In this document: positions 63,588-64,000 of the stretch, in pieces | How positions within the stretch are numbered: the first letter of the stretch is position 1 | Layout: the number at the start of each line of letters is the position of its first letter | Assembly: GCA_903879715.1 (NCBI GenBank) | Contig: CAIRMR010000056.1 | Span: 58,900-122,899 of the forward strand | DNA: 64,000 bases | Direction of reading: 5' to 3' | Source of the DNA: an uncultured Bacteroidales bacterium | GTDB taxonomy: Bacteria > Bacteroidota > Bacteroidia > Bacteroidales > UBA4417 | The notes under the pieces: model-generated | The model's input: the letters and a program-made list of their open reading frames with translations, nothing else | Told to the model about the DNA's origin: nothing | Databases searched by the model: none | Made by a program: the position numbers and the translations under genes

Positions 63588-64000
63588 GACCAAAGGACCA
63601 AGGACCAAGGACCAAATCCCAAATCTGAGATTGCTCGTCAACGATAAGCCCCTCCGGGGTTTGGGGTCTCTTGTCTTCTCAAATCACAAATCCCATATTT
63701 TACTTTTTAAAAGTCCCAAATTCCAAGGACTAAATCCCAAGTCCCAAATCCCAAGTCTGAGATTGCTCGTCAACGATAAGCCCCTCCGGGGTTTGGGGGC
63801 TTTTGTCTTCTCAAATCACAAATCCCATATTTTACTTTTTAAAAGTCCCAAATTCCAAGGACCAAATCACAAGTCCCAAATCCCAAGTCTGAGATTGCTC
63901 GTCAACGATAAGCCCCTCCGGGGTTTGGGGTCTCTTGTCTTCTCAAATCACAAATCCCATATTTTACTTTTTAAAAGTCCCAAATTCCAAGGACCAAATC
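63588..64000. repeat. 132-bp tandem repeat array (three units, open at right edge)
   Basis: Units begin (arbitrarily at CTGAGATTGC) at 63625, 63757 and 63889, a constant period of 132 bases, and differ at only a few positions (for example ggtctc or gggctt after the GGGG). Each unit contains GCCCCTCCGGGG, a small hairpin, and several copies of a CCAAGGAC/CCAAATC heptamer. The short-heptamer run at 63588-63620 leads into it. The array is cut by the window end. Confidence 0.9.

Noticed and set aside
63588..64000. CRISPR array
   Set aside because: The 132-bp units are similar along their whole length, so there are no distinct spacers; no cas genes are near.
1..64000. tRNA or rRNA genes
   Set aside because: The longer gaps were scanned for T-arm-like GTTCGA/GTTCAA contexts and conserved rRNA segments; none was seen. 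Absence cannot be proved without a covariance search.

Overview
The window looks like a chromosomal segment of an anaerobic or facultative member of the Bacteroidota, probably Bacteroidales-like. The reasons are the many proteins with type IX secretion (T9SS) C-terminal sorting domains, a CarboxypepD_reg-type TonB receptor, TAnnTTTG-like -7 promoter elements, mostly absent Shine-Dalgarno sequences, and AT-rich intergenic DNA. No rRNA, tRNA, CRISPR array, phage or transposase gene was recognised.

Layout. (a) 3-1673: 3' part of a large PKD-type T9SS type-B cargo protein. (b) 1758-8472, minus strand: a seven-gene sulfur respiration locus, transcribed psrA-like Mo enzyme, psrB-like FeS subunit, psrC/NrfD-like anchor, two half-size YeeE/YedE sulfur transporters, and two membrane-anchored rhodanese-fold proteins. 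Both rhodanese-fold proteins lack the usual active-site Cys but end in Gly-Gly-Gly-Cys. (c) 8860-16651: a sucrose/alpha-glucoside module (P-loop kinase, GH13_18 sucrose phosphorylase-like enzyme and MFS importer in one operon; TonB receptor; divergent LacI regulator with a 14-bp perfect palindrome before the receptor gene). (d) 16708-19859: a Rieske protein and a cytochrome b fused to a multiheme cytochrome c, a probable quinol-oxidising electron-transfer complex. (e) 19875-22597: TauE/SafE exporter, MobA and QueA; MobA supplies the cofactor form expected for the PsrA-like enzyme. (f) 22725-27167: two paralogous six-bladed Kelch T9SS proteins and a DUF4907-like small secreted protein. (g) 27168-29482: mostly non-coding AT-rich DNA with a small terminal-inverted-repeat element and three decayed remnants of T9SS cargo genes. 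(h) 29483-59042: a co-directional array of thirteen T9SS cargo genes, most only 11-65 bases apart: Ycf48/BNR-like propellers, SBBP and PQQ-like propellers, beta-helix proteins and P-domain fusions. (i) 59161-63485: a C69 peptidase, TatC, and a PspC/LiaF-like envelope-stress pair. (j) 63588-64000: a 132-bp tandem repeat running off the edge.

How the parts may work together (inference). The Tat pathway (TatC here) would export the folded PsrA-like enzyme, which needs bis-MGD made with MobA. The membrane YeeE halves, the rhodanese-tail proteins and TauE suggest uptake, carriage and export of sulfur species around that enzyme. The Rieske/cytochrome b-multiheme protein would give a second quinol-linked electron outlet. 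The cargo array looks like a rapidly evolving family of surface or secreted beta-propeller proteins. It has interchangeable ends (nearly identical signal-peptide and sorting-domain DNA) and variable middles, with relics of past duplications at its start and inside it.
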